From Ascoidea asiatica (taxonomy: Eukaryota; Ascomycota; Saccharomycetes; Ascoideales; Ascoideaceae): DNA of 64,000 nucleotides. The notes beneath the pieces were generated by a model, which was given only the letters and a program-made list of their open reading frames with translations, was not told the DNA's origin and did not search any database. The stretch covers positions 1,711,934-1,775,933 of the forward strand of contig BCKQ01000003.1 in assembly GCA_001600695.1 (NCBI GenBank), written 5' to 3'. Shown piece after piece: positions 1-9,185 of this stretch. The stretch's first letter is position 1. The number at the start of each line of letters is the position of its first letter. The translations under genes were made by a program, and so were the position numbers.

Positions 1-951
1 CGGTGCAGACGGCAGTAACGGGCCGAGTACAAAACAGCAAAGACGGGGTAACACCAATACAACGGAAATTTAAATGGAAATTAAGTTCGGAAAATAAAAC
101 AACGGAATTTATATAAGTCACATGCAGTTATGTAAGCATTTTCAGATGAGCTTCCTCAGTGTGGAGATCGGGTGAATGAAGCAAGGTTTGAGTGGTGTGT
201 GGAGCTGCACTGCGCTGCTGAAGATAATCCGGAGAGCGAGCATTTTGGTGGCAGTCTGGGGTGCGTGGAACTGCGGACGAACATAAAAAAATAAAATAGA
301 ATAGCATAGTTAAATACAACAACATATTAGTGTGATAATAATAGTAATGGTAATAGCAATGGTAACAGTAATAATAATGGTATTGATAATGGTAAACCTG
401 GTAGTAGAATGGTAGCAGTTCGTGAGGAGAGCAACAACAGAACACAAACAAGGTCAAAGTTGCCATACTTTTATATAATTTCCATACTTCTCATAATAAT
501 ATCACCTTTCCAATAAGCGCAATAATATCATATCAGACGAAACTCATATAAACCACATACATAAATCGGTCTTTTTTGCTTTCACAGCCAATGAAATACA
601 AGAAAATTAGAAATCTGAGTTATAATTGAGTTAAAATTCAATTAGAAATGATGTTGAAAGGATCTTGAAATGATCTCGAGATAATTTAAAGTCTGTAAAA
701 GGTGTATGAATTCCATTATCATTGCTTTTTATATTCATCTTTCTACTCTTTAAATCCTTTAAATCCTTTATATTATTTGTTGTAACTTATCTTTTTAATA
801 TTTAAATTCATAATTATCTTCAGATTTAATTACTTATTATTTTCTTTTTCTTTTTATTATATCTAAACATCGTTCAAACTATCTCAATTAACTCCAATTA
901 TCTCATTCATATAAATTAAATCAATTAAATCATCAGTTAATCAATAATAAA
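1..951. other. Left-edge intergenic region, FDH1 upstream
   Basis: No supported gene is seen. The first 60 bases and about 120-260 are clearly richer in G and C than nearby coding DNA. About 335-420 holds an imperfect AAT/GGT/AGT-type repeat that reads as short Asn/Gly/Ser runs but is broken by stops. Bases 700-950 are pyrimidine-rich and AT-rich, with a 9-bp direct repeat (aaatccttt at 752-760 and 761-769), and lead into the FDH1 start, so this part is the likely FDH1 promoter and leader. Confidence 0.6.
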
Positions 952-2034
952 ATGAAAGTACTTGCAGTTTTATATAAAGCTGGTCAACATGCAAAAGTTC
1001 CTGGACTTTTAGGTTGTATTGAAAATGAATTAGGATTACGTAAATGGTTAGAATCTCAAGGTCATACATTAATTACAACTTCTGATAAAGAAGGTCCAAA
1101 TTCAATTTTTCAAAAAGAAATTGTAGATACTGATGTTTTAATTACAACTCCATTTCATCCTGCTTATTTAACAAAAGAAATTTTTGATAAAGCAAAGAAT
1201 TTAAAATTATGTGCAACTGCAGGTATTGGTTCTGATCATATTGATTTAAATGAAGCAAATAAAAAAAAAATTGATGTCTTAGAAGTTACAGGTTCAAATA
1301 CTACAAGTGTTTCGGAACATGTTATTATGACAATTTTAAATCTTGTTAGAAATTTTGTACCTGCAAATCAACAAGTTATTTTAAATAATGATTGGAATGT
1401 TGCTGAAATTGCAAAAGCTTCTTATGATTTAGAAGGTAAAGTTATTTCAACTGTTGGTGCTGGTAGAATTGGTTATAAAGTTTTAGAAAGATTAGTACCT
1501 TTTAATCCAAAAGCTTTATATTATTATGATTATCAATCTTTACCAAAAGATTTAGAAAAAAAAGTAAATTGTAAAAGAATTGAAGATTTGAAAGAAATGG
1601 TTAGTATGTCTGATGTTGTAACAATTAATTGTCCATTACATGAAGGTACTTTAGGACTTTTTAATAAAGATATTTTAAATTCAATGAAAAAAAATTCATG
1701 GTTAGTTAATACTGCAAGAGGTGCAATTTGTGTTGCTGATGATGTTGCAGATGCTTTAAAATCTGGTCATTTATTAGGTTATGGTGGTGATGTTTGGAAT
1801 GTTCAACCTTCTCCAACTAATCATCCATGGAGATCAATGAGAAATATTTATGGTGGTGGTAATGCTATGACTCCTCATATTTCTGGTACTTCTCTTGATG
1901 CTCAACAAAGATATTCAATTGGTGTTAGAAATATTTTATCTAGTTTTTTCTCTGGTAAAAAAGATTATAGACCACAAGATATAATTGTTGCTAATGGTTC
2001 TTATGCAACTAAAGCTTATGGTCAAAGAAAATAA
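952..2034 (+). CDS. FDH1: NAD+-dependent formate dehydrogenase
   Basis: This 360-residue protein should oxidise formate to CO2 with reduction of NAD+, in the cytosol, as the last step of methanol oxidation or as formate detoxification. It is a D-2-hydroxyacid dehydrogenase family member of normal FDH length. Visible landmarks are the substrate-side TTPFHPAY segment (65-72), the Rossmann glycine motif GAGRIG (169-174), an Asp at 193 that fits NAD+ rather than NADP+ preference, the active-site Arg in NTARG (R256), Gln285 and the catalytic His in TPH (H309). The C-terminal YATKAYGQ is typical of yeast FDH. One oddity is GGDVWNVQ, where most FDHs have W-x-P-Q. The ATG at 952 matches the usual FDH N-terminus and is preceded by A-rich sequence. 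The presence of FDH does not by itself prove methylotrophy. Confidence 0.95.
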   Translation: MKVLAVLYKAGQHAKVPGLLGCIENELGLRKWLESQGHTLITTSDKEGPNSIFQKEIVDTDVLITTPFHPAYLTKEIFDKAKNLKLCATAGIGSDHIDLNEANKKKIDVLEVTGSNTTSVSEHVIMTILNLVRNFVPANQQVILNNDWNVAEIAKASYDLEGKVISTVGAGRIGYKVLERLVPFNPKALYYYDYQSLPKDLEKKVNCKRIEDLKEMVSMSDVVTINCPLHEGTLGLFNKDILNSMKKNSWLVNTARGAICVADDVADALKSGHLLGYGGDVWNVQPSPTNHPWRSMRNIYGGGNAMTPHISGTSLDAQQRYSIGVRNILSSFFSGKKDYRPQDIIVANGSYATKAYGQRK

Positions 2035-2242
2035 CTAAATTCATAATATATTACTATTCTATATAAACTATACCATCTTTTAATGACAAATTATTAAATT
2101 AAAAATTATATTAATGAGCAAACGTAGAGTCGAACAGGAATTAAACAGCCATTTCCGATCTTCCGACCATTCCGACAAACTGTTACTCGAATCAGGACTG
2201 CTCCCGACTATCTCCGTTTCCCCTTTCGCCAACGTCGCCATT

Positions 2243-2313
2243 GCCACCATTGCCACCATTGCCACCATTGCCACCATTGCCACCATTGCCACCATTGCCA
2301 CCATTGCCACCAT
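2243..2313. repeat. 9-bp minisatellite, unit gccaccatt
   Basis: Seven perfect tandem copies of gccaccatt start at 2243 and run to 2305, followed by an eighth copy mismatched only in its last base. The period is a multiple of three, so every frame stays open through it (Ala-Thr-Ile in the plus-strand frame starting at 2114). Confidence 0.95.
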
Positions 2314-2324
2314 CTTCTGGCGCT

Positions 2325-2366
2325 TTTTTGCTTCTTTTGCTTCTTGTGCTTCTTGTGCTTCTTGAG
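2325..2366. repeat. Second 9-bp tandem repeat, unit like gcttcttgt
   Basis: About four imperfect copies of a nine-base unit (gcttctttt, gcttcttgt, gcttcttgt, gcttcttga) lie directly after the gccaccatt array, in register with the same plus-strand open frame. Confidence 0.8.
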
Positions 2367-2535
2367 ATCAAACTCCTTTTGCCAGTTTAACTGTTCATGG
2401 TTTAGTTTCAGTATGACTTCTTTTGGACAGAGCTTTGATTCTCCTAATTCAATTCTCTTAAAATATAACGAAACTCGTTTAAACTATCGATTTTAATATA
2501 TTCAAGTGAATATAACTAGATATACAAGTGGATAA

Positions 2536-2595
2536 ATTCAATTATATTCAATTATATTCAATTATATTCAATTTTATTCATTTTTATTCAATTAT
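2536..2595. repeat. 10-bp AT-rich tandem repeat
   Basis: Six consecutive 10-bp units are present: attcaattat three times, then attcaatttt, attcattttt and attcaattat. The period is close to one DNA helical turn. It lies about 340 bases upstream of the DUF1769-like start. Confidence 0.85.
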
Positions 2596-2932
2596 AATCC
2601 TAATTTTGTCTTATAAATCACTTGAAATCAATAAAGTTATTTACCTCCTTGATATATTCTTGTTTATTATAGTCTTAAATTATCAAATTCGTAATCTTAT
2701 TATTTTATTATATAATAAATCTAAAATAAATTTATTATTGCTAAGATCTAAGATTATTTCTCCTTTTTCTTTTTTGGGTTATTTTAATCCTTATCTATAA
2801 TTTAATTTTACTAAAAAAATATATAAAATTATAATTCATATAAATACAACAATATTCTTAAGTTTTTTTTAAAAATATATTCATATTTGTTAATTGAAAT
2901 GATTTGAATTTAATAAATTATTTATATTTACA

Positions 2933-3892
2933 ATGGCTTCAATTTTTTCTTCATGGTCTTCAAATCCAATAACTTCTCAAAAATCAATTACTGATTTTAA
3001 TAATGTTTTACAAATTTCTGCTTTAACTAATGATTCAAATTCAAAATTTGTTCCAATTAATTCAAATATTCCAATTCAATTTGAAAATGATTATTTTAAT
3101 ATAAAATTATTAATTTTTATTAATAATTTCAAAGGTTCAACTAATCATAAAATTGGTTTAAATAGTTTTAAATATTCTCAAAATGAAAAATTTTTAAATA
3201 ATAATTTATTAATAAAAATTATTTTAAATCCAAAATCAAATAATTTAAATGGTAATTCATTAATCTTTGGTAATGAATTTAATTCAAATATTAAAAATAT
3301 TTTACCTTATGGTACTTCAACTGCTTTAAAATTATTTAATTATTTCATTGATCCTTCTGTTTATGGTGATTTATATTCAAATTCTTTACCTTATTTATAT
3401 GGTAAAGCTTTATCAAGTTTTAATAAAATTTATTATAAAAAATTTAAATCAAATTCCAACACTATCAATACTACTAATAATGATGAAAATAGCGCTGATA
3501 ATAGTGATAGCGCTAATAGTATAGATAGCACTAATAGTGCTGATAGTGATAAACAAAAATTATATAAAAAAAAATTCAATTTAAATTCAATTAATAAAAA
3601 TATACCAATTAATGATAATGAAAGAAGTAAATATTTTAATAATATTGAAAATTTAAAAAATTTTAAATTTAATAAAGATTTATCTTATAATTTTATATTT
3701 AATACAAATTATTTATCCTTTTCAAATAATAATTTTCAAATTAATTTACCTGGAAATTTTAAATTAGATTTATCAAATATTTTATCAAATGATAAATTAA
3801 AAGATTCTCCAAATTATTTTAATTGGGTTTTAAAATATAATAATGATTTATTATTAACAATTAAATTTGAAATTTTAAAAGAAAAAATTTAA
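2933..3892 (+). CDS. DUF1769 (UPF0590) family protein, function unknown
   Basis: This 319-residue protein resembles the fungal DUF1769/UPF0590 family. The resemblance rests on the ordered blocks PINSNIPIQFENDYFNIKLL (41-60), IFINNFKG (61-68), LIFGNEFNSNIKNILPYGT (110-128) and FIDPSVYGDLY (138-148) followed by LYGKALSSFNKI, plus a C-terminal GNFKLDLSNIL block and YFNWVLKYNNDLLLTIKFEI. These recall the family pattern of an FGN-x-F...LP.G...DP...D segment. A Ser/Asn/Asp-rich insert (about 175-205) is probably disordered. There is no signal peptide or membrane segment. The gene is convergent with PPN2, leaving only 120 bases between the stops. The family assignment is from memory of the motif pattern, and no biochemical role can be given. 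Confidence 0.7.
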   Translation: MASIFSSWSSNPITSQKSITDFNNVLQISALTNDSNSKFVPINSNIPIQFENDYFNIKLLIFINNFKGSTNHKIGLNSFKYSQNEKFLNNNLLIKIILNPKSNNLNGNSLIFGNEFNSNIKNILPYGTSTALKLFNYFIDPSVYGDLYSNSLPYLYGKALSSFNKIYYKKFKSNSNTINTTNNDENSADNSDSANSIDSTNSADSDKQKLYKKKFNLNSINKNIPINDNERSKYFNNIENLKNFKFNKDLSYNFIFNTNYLSFSNNNFQINLPGNFKLDLSNILSNDKLKDSPNYFNWVLKYNNDLLLTIKFEILKEKI

Positions 3893-4012
3893 ATTTATAT
3901 CTCAATTGTCTATTATATATTATCTATTATAATTCTATAAATTATAAACTATACTTTACATAAAATATATATGAAATGAATAAATGAATTAATGAATCAA
4001 TGAATGGAAGAA

Positions 4013-5338
4013 TTAACATTTAACTTGAACTAATTTATGATGATAAACTAATTCTTTTTTTGAATTTTTTGAAATTTTTTTATAATTTGCAGTGAATATT
4101 AAAGCAGATAGTTTTTTACCTTCGACACATGAAGTATCTAAACCTCTAGTATATTCATGAAGTTTTAATTTTCTTCCTGCATCATGACCATAAATCACTG
4201 AATATTTTTCAAGTTTACTTTCTTTATCATTTTCCTTTTCATGTTCATTTACAGAAGAATCAATTTTTTTCATTTTTTGATTATAAACTTTATACCAAGC
4301 TTCATATTTATTAGAATCCATATAACCTTGACTAATATCAGAAGCTTCAGTAAAATTTGGTTTTAAATAAGCTCTAATTGATGTTAAAATTAATGGATCT
4401 TGATCAATTAAAGGTAAATTCCATTGAATACCTGCATGGATTGCTAAAGTTGATAAAGGTTTTGAATAATTATAAATTGGATTATAATTGAATTTATTTA
4501 TATTTTCATTTTCATTAATTAATTCATTTTTAAAATCATCAAAATATTTATTTGAATATGAATAAGTTAAATTACCTAATTTCATTACTATTGGACATGT
4601 TGAAAGATAATTAATATGATCTGAAGTTAATCTTTTTGCAATTGATAATTCAGAATCTTGATTTAAATATTTTGAATTATAATTAAATGAAGATGGATTA
4701 ATTACTAAAGTCTCATTTGAAGTATTATTTGAAGTATTAATAAATGATAAAGAATTAACATTATGATAAATTGAATATTTATTTAAGATTGAAATTTCAT
4801 GATTACCTAAAATACATGAAAAATTATTTTTTATTGCAAAATTTAAAACTTCATTATTTTTTTTACCTTTTGAAATAAAATCTCCTAACATTAAAACATT
4901 ATCAGAATTTGAATTATAGTTGATTTTATTTAATAATTTTATTAAAGAATCATATGAACCATGAATATCTCCAATAAGAATTATTCTTTCAATATTATTA
5001 TTATCAGATTTAGATTCATTATCAATTGTAGAAATTGGAACTAAATTATATTTGAAATTTTTAATTTTAATAAAAGTTGGTAAATTTATACCATTTGGTA
5101 AATTTGAATTAAATGGTAAAACTAAAAAAACATAAATTACTAATACAAAAAAGGATATAATGGATAGAGAAAAAAAAGAATTAATTAATAATTTACTTTT
5201 AAATGATTTCTTTTTCTGGACATTGCTATTACTATTATTATTAGAAATATTACTATCTAAAGTTTTATTATATTGAGTATAATAAGAATATTGATTTTGA
5301 TTTATTAATGGAGTATTTTCTGAATTATTTTGAGACAT
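4013..5338 (-). CDS. PPN2: Vacuolar Zn-dependent endopolyphosphatase-type metallophosphatase
   Basis: This 441-residue protein has calcineurin-like phosphoesterase motifs in order: GDIHG (123-127), GDFISKG (152-158), GNHE (178-181), then LAIHAGI and a C-terminal YGHDAGR block. A single hydrophobic segment at about 51-74 follows an Asn/Lys-rich N-terminus, so it looks like a type II membrane protein with a lumenal catalytic domain. This matches yeast Ppn2 (YNL217W), which cleaves polyphosphate chains in the vacuole. It is longer than the budding-yeast protein because of an extended cytosolic tail and Asn/Ser inserts (about 195-240 and 350-370). The second motif reads SKG where many relatives have DRG. 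It is divergently transcribed from the YBP-family gene across an unusually GC-rich promoter that contains CACGTGGG. Confidence 0.85.
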   Translation of the reverse strand: MSQNNSENTPLINQNQYSYYTQYNKTLDSNISNNNSNSNVQKKKSFKSKLLINSFFSLSIISFFVLVIYVFLVLPFNSNLPNGINLPTFIKIKNFKYNLVPISTIDNESKSDNNNIERIILIGDIHGSYDSLIKLLNKINYNSNSDNVLMLGDFISKGKKNNEVLNFAIKNNFSCILGNHEISILNKYSIYHNVNSLSFINTSNNTSNETLVINPSSFNYNSKYLNQDSELSIAKRLTSDHINYLSTCPIVMKLGNLTYSYSNKYFDDFKNELINENENINKFNYNPIYNYSKPLSTLAIHAGIQWNLPLIDQDPLILTSIRAYLKPNFTEASDISQGYMDSNKYEAWYKVYNQKMKKIDSSVNEHEKENDKESKLEKYSVIYGHDAGRKLKLHEYTRGLDTSCVEGKKLSALIFTANYKKISKNSKKELVYHHKLVQVKC

Positions 5339-5928
5339 TTTTGTTTTTTTTTATATTTATTATTTCATTTACAATCACATTAAAAGTATTAAAAGTATTG
5401 AATGAAATACAGTATAAATTTGGAAAATTAAGTGAATTTATACTATTATGGATATCAAATTATAAAAATTTTATAAATTTAGAATAAAATTGAATGATGT
5501 TACTGAACATTTAAAAAATGAAATTTTTTTATTTTTTTTGTTGAAGATAATTTTGTTGAATAGAGAATGTAAAAAATTCAGTAAATGCCAAGTCGTATTC
5601 TGAATGATTTCATGAAGAAAGAAGAGTAGAAAGAAGAGTAAAAATGACTTCAACTTATAGCAAAGAAGTTAAAAAAAAAGGGAAATGGAAGCTACTTTAT
5701 TTGGGTGATTTAGTTCTTATTTATATATTTGATTTTACATTCAATTATTATCCTGAATCATATTTCAATATATTTTTATTTTTTTATTTATTGTTTAAGT
5801 TCATCGTCATTCTTCAAATTGCCAGGCCAAGTCTTTTATGTTTTGTAACGTTGAAGTCAGAAGCTTGTTCAGGCTGGAACTTCGCGCTCAGCTCGGGCAC
5901 AGAGAAAGACCCGCCGGGCTGGTTTCGG

Positions 5929-5936
5929 CACGTGGG
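5929..5936. promoter_or_regulatory. CACGTGGG E-box, Pho4/Cbf1-type site
   Basis: CACGTGGG is seen exactly. In yeasts, CACGTGGG is the high-affinity Pho4 core and CACGTG is also bound by Cbf1. It lies about 590 bases upstream of PPN2 and about 475 upstream of the YBP-family gene. Function is inferred. Confidence 0.4.
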
Positions 5937-6069
5937 TCCTGGCTGCCGTCGGCGGTACACGTCTGTCATCAAGTGCACTTCTGCGTATTTCAATGCCCTA
6001 TTGCATATGTTCAAGTATTTCTGCATTGATGTACGTATTTTAATTACGTGGCTCGGATCTTTCCGGTGC

Positions 6070-6076
6070 TGAGTCA
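6070..6076. promoter_or_regulatory. TGAGTCA, Gcn4/AP-1-type site
   Basis: This is an exact TGAGTCA. The core is recognised by yeast Gcn4 and is close to sites for Yap-family bZIP factors, which is notable because the gene on the right encodes a Yap1-binding-protein family member. Function is inferred. Confidence 0.35.
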
Positions 6077-6116
6077 GCCGTCTAAATATCCGCCATTAAA
6101 AATACTCGTTACCCGG

Positions 6117-6122
6117 CACGTG
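6117..6122. promoter_or_regulatory. Second CACGTG E-box
   Basis: This exact CACGTG lies about 290 bases upstream of the YBP-family start, in the same GC island as the first E-box. Confidence 0.35.
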
Positions 6123-6410
6123 GCGGCAGTGGAGAGTTTGCCAGACTCATCTGCAACGGTAACAGTAACAATAACTTTATCTTTCTGCAAGCCTTTCCAT
6201 TCTTTCAACTTTAGTTTATTTCCTTTGATTAATTCATTTATTCACCAAAATCACCAAAATACATCAACAAATTAGGTCAAAGAAACAAATAAATAATCAA
6301 GATCAAGCTCAATTGAACTCAATTCACTTTCAGATTATTGACTATTATTTTTTAGTTCTTTATTCACTCAATTATCATCTTTTGTATCTCTATTTACTAG
6401 TTTTTTCAAA

Positions 6411-9185
6411 ATGTCTACTGAAAATTATCTAGAAGAAACAAATGGGGCAAAAGATTCAAAGGATTCAATACATGAAGACTTTCATAAAGAATCAAATCAA
6501 AAGAATAATAATTTTTTGCCTCCGTTAAATGATTCAATTGCCACTCTAACACCTGAAATCAATCAAACTAAGTCGAATAATGAAAATCACACTAATACTG
6601 AAACTGTGACTGAAACTAAAACCAAAACTAAATTTGTCGATAATATTGAAGATAATAATAACCAAGCAATCACACCTTCAAAGACAGAATCAATTCCTGA
6701 ATCAAATGATCAATCAAATGATCGATCAGATAATGATTCCAACAATGATTATAATTCTAGTTCCAATAGTGATACTAACAGTGATTCAAATAATGATTTA
6801 GATAATAACTCAACTATTAATTCAAATACTGTAGATATTGATAAAATTTGTCAATATTTTAAAGATGGTGCAATTCAAGCTAAAGCTTCAAAAGATTATT
6901 TATCTTATTTAACTTTAATTGATATTTATTTACCTTCTAAAAAAATTTATAATGATAAACAAATGACAAAATTAATTTATACTTTATATGATTTATTTAA
7001 TGATGATATTAATGATAAAAATAATATTAATGAAAAGGAAACTTTAATTTATCAAATTGGTTGGGATTTACCTCCAATTTTATTAAATTTTGTATCAAAT
7101 TTAAATTATAATTTTCAAACTCCTTTATTAGATGCTCCTTCTGTATTAGCAACTTTATTAATTTTTAATTTACTAGCAAGACATGGTAATCCAAAAGAAT
7201 TATTCTTAAAATCTTATGAAATGTTATCAACTTTAAAATGTTATCCAAATTCTAATAATACTACTAATACCAATAATACTAATAATATAAATTATCTTGA
7301 TTCTTTAACTGATTTTCAAAAAGAAGAAATAATTGAAAGATTTTTTGATTTCAAATTTCATAGTTTAATTGAATTATTATCTTCTTCAATTAAAAGAATT
7401 AATTCAAATTATCCTTCAAAATTTTTATTAATGGCAATTTCTTCAATTTTAAAACTTTTAAAAAATAATATAGATGATTTAATTTTTCCTTCTTTTTTAA
7501 TTAGAAGAATTTATGTATTCACAAGAGATTATATACCTCCAATGCCATTAATTGATGATTCAAATGATAATGATCAGATTAATAATGATGAAAATTATTT
7601 ACAAAGAAAATTATTACAATCTTTTATAACTCATTTAACTGAATTTTCATTTAAATATACAAATTTAGATTTATCAATTGATTTTTTCAATTTTATTAAA
7701 ACTAATAAATTCATTACTACTGAAAATTCAAATAATTCAAATGATTTAAATACTTCAAATAATTCAAGTCTGGTTAATGTTGTTGAAGATGAAAGATTAA
7801 TTGAATTATCTTCAAGATTTGTACAATTATCTGAATCTTTTGATTTAAATTTTATTGAAATTTTCAAATCTAATTTTCTTATAAATTCAGTTAATTTATT
7901 TAATCCATTAATTATAAAATTCAATAATTCAAAATTCAATAATACAAAATTTTTAAAGCAATCTGATTCGGATTTATTAATTAATGAAATCTTTAAAATT
8001 TCTAATGATGATTTTACTAAAAATTCTTTAATTTCAATTAATGATGATATTATAAATTCAAATAAAACTTTAAATAATAACTTAAATTCTATTAAATTAT
8101 CAAATATTGGTTTATTATATCTTTCTTTATTATCTTTTAAAGAAAATTCTCATTCAAATTTAAAATTCTTTTTAAAAGAAATTAAACCTTTATTCAAATT
8201 CAATTCAATTTTATTTCTATCAATTAGATTCTTAGTTCCACTTTTAACAATTTCAAATAATTCAAATAACTCAAAAAATTCAAAAACTGAATTAACAATT
8301 AGGAAAATTTCAAAAAAAAAATTTTTATATAAAGGTTTAAAAGATTCAATAATTTATTTATTATGGTTATCAATATCAAATTCGGATAAAGATAATAACT
8401 TTTGTTTACAAATTTTAAATATTTCAAATGATTTAATTCTTAAACACTTTTTAAAAATCTTATTACAAATTTTAATAAGTATTGTTTCAATTGATGAAGA
8501 TAATGAACAATTTAGAAAAATTATTTTCACTTTAATTATAAGAATTATATCTCTTTCTAATGAAAACTTTTCATGGGAATTTTTAAATGATTCTTTAGAA
8601 TTTTGTCCTTATTTAAATGCTAAAATTTCAATGGTTGGAATTTTAAAAGATTTATTGATTCTTCAAAGACCTATGTTACATAATAATAGTGATTCAGATA
8701 TCAACTTAATCACAAAAGCTGTTAAAAATATCAAAGTTAAAAGTGAAAATATCACCCAGGAGAATTCAAAAGAAAATTCAAAACATGAAGTGAAAAAGGA
8801 ATCCAAAGAATCTAATAATAAAATACCTCCACCTTTACCCTCCAGAAATAATACTTTCATTACATTAAGCCCTGAAAGAATAGATAAAATTAGTGATTTA
8901 ACAATAAGCTCGATAGAGAAAGTGTTTTATGTTGATTCTGAAGATGTGAAACAAAAACCAATTTATAAAAAGAAACTTGATGAAAATGAATGTAAATTAT
9001 TACTCTCGTATCTTAATTTACTAATCTCAATCAAAAAGAGAGTTTACCCCGGAAAACTTGATATAATAATTTCTTTTATAAAGGCTAGAATTTCTGGTTT
9101 CAAGGAAGCATTGAAAAATAGTTCCGAGAAGGAAACCCACTTAAATATAATTATATTTGTTCTAGATAGATTGGAGAAGTTGTAA
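6411..9185 (+). CDS. YAP1-binding protein family (YBP1/YBP2-like)
   Basis: This 924-residue protein has an acidic, Asn/Ser/Asp-rich N-terminus (1-140) and then a helical-repeat-like body. The key match to the Ybp1/Ybp2 family is the block YLTLIDIYL (about 163-171), then IGWDLPPILLNFV (about 215-227) and GNPKELFLKSYEMLSTL (about 258-274); Ybp1 has the same order of LIDIY, IGWDLP and GEPK...LELLSSL-like blocks. In baker's yeast, Ybp1 supports H2O2 activation of Yap1 and Ybp2 has a kinetochore role. Which of these applies here cannot be told. An acidic/Lys-rich linker with PPPLPSR (about 806-812) precedes a conserved-looking C-terminus. It is longer than the ~670-residue Ybp1 because of low-complexity inserts. 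Whether it is a single ancestral copy is unknown. Confidence 0.75.
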   Translation: MSTENYLEETNGAKDSKDSIHEDFHKESNQKNNNFLPPLNDSIATLTPEINQTKSNNENHTNTETVTETKTKTKFVDNIEDNNNQAITPSKTESIPESNDQSNDRSDNDSNNDYNSSSNSDTNSDSNNDLDNNSTINSNTVDIDKICQYFKDGAIQAKASKDYLSYLTLIDIYLPSKKIYNDKQMTKLIYTLYDLFNDDINDKNNINEKETLIYQIGWDLPPILLNFVSNLNYNFQTPLLDAPSVLATLLIFNLLARHGNPKELFLKSYEMLSTLKCYPNSNNTTNTNNTNNINYLDSLTDFQKEEIIERFFDFKFHSLIELLSSSIKRINSNYPSKFLLMAISSILKLLKNNIDDLIFPSFLIRRIYVFTRDYIPPMPLIDDSNDNDQINNDENYLQRKLLQSFITHLTEFSFKYTNLDLSIDFFNFIKTNKFITTENSNNSNDLNTSNNSSLVNVVEDERLIELSSRFVQLSESFDLNFIEIFKSNFLINSVNLFNPLIIKFNNSKFNNTKFLKQSDSDLLINEIFKISNDDFTKNSLISINDDIINSNKTLNNNLNSIKLSNIGLLYLSLLSFKENSHSNLKFFLKEIKPLFKFNSILFLSIRFLVPLLTISNNSNNSKNSKTELTIRKISKKKFLYKGLKDSIIYLLWLSISNSDKDNNFCLQILNISNDLILKHFLKILLQILISIVSIDEDNEQFRKIIFTLIIRIISLSNENFSWEFLNDSLEFCPYLNAKISMVGILKDLLILQRPMLHNNSDSDINLITKAVKNIKVKSENITQENSKENSKHEVKKESKESNNKIPPPLPSRNNTFITLSPERIDKISDLTISSIEKVFYVDSEDVKQKPIYKKKLDENECKLLLSYLNLLISIKKRVYPGKLDIIISFIKARISGFKEALKNSSEKETHLNIIIFVLDRLEKL

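Larger units (their letters stand above)
2035..2932. other. Intergenic region between FDH1 and the DUF1769-like gene
   Basis: This interval contains a GC-richer block (about 2110-2450) with two adjacent 9-bp tandem repeats, then an AT-rich block with a 10-bp tandem repeat at 2536-2595. An open frame with an ATG runs 2114-2365 on the plus strand (83 aa), but its composition is repeat-driven and it resembles nothing I recognise. The reverse frame over the repeat is also open, so openness alone is weak evidence. The last 100 bases are AT-rich leader for the next gene. Confidence 0.55.
5339..6410. promoter_or_regulatory. Divergent PPN2 / YBP-family promoter region with GC island
   Basis: The flanks are AT-rich, but about 5820-6180 is an abrupt GC-rich island; 5881-5960 is roughly 70% GC by hand count. 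The island carries CACGTGGG (5929-5936), TGAGTCA (6070-6076) and CACGTG (6117-6122). Open frames cross it in several registers, the longest from an ATG at 5644 (142 aa), but composition changes in mid-frame and no family is recognisable, so these are not called as genes. Confidence 0.6.

Noticed and set aside
128-466. 112-codon minus-strand frame rich in Tyr and His
   Set aside because: It is the complement of an Asn/Gly/Ser-coding-like simple repeat, with no recognisable domain.
5644-6072. 142-codon plus-strand frame starting with ATG in the PPN2/YBP promoter
   Set aside because: Composition changes from AT-rich to GC-rich in mid-frame, other frames and the opposite strand are open over the same GC island, and no motif is recognisable. 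GC-rich DNA has fewer stop codons, so openness is expected.
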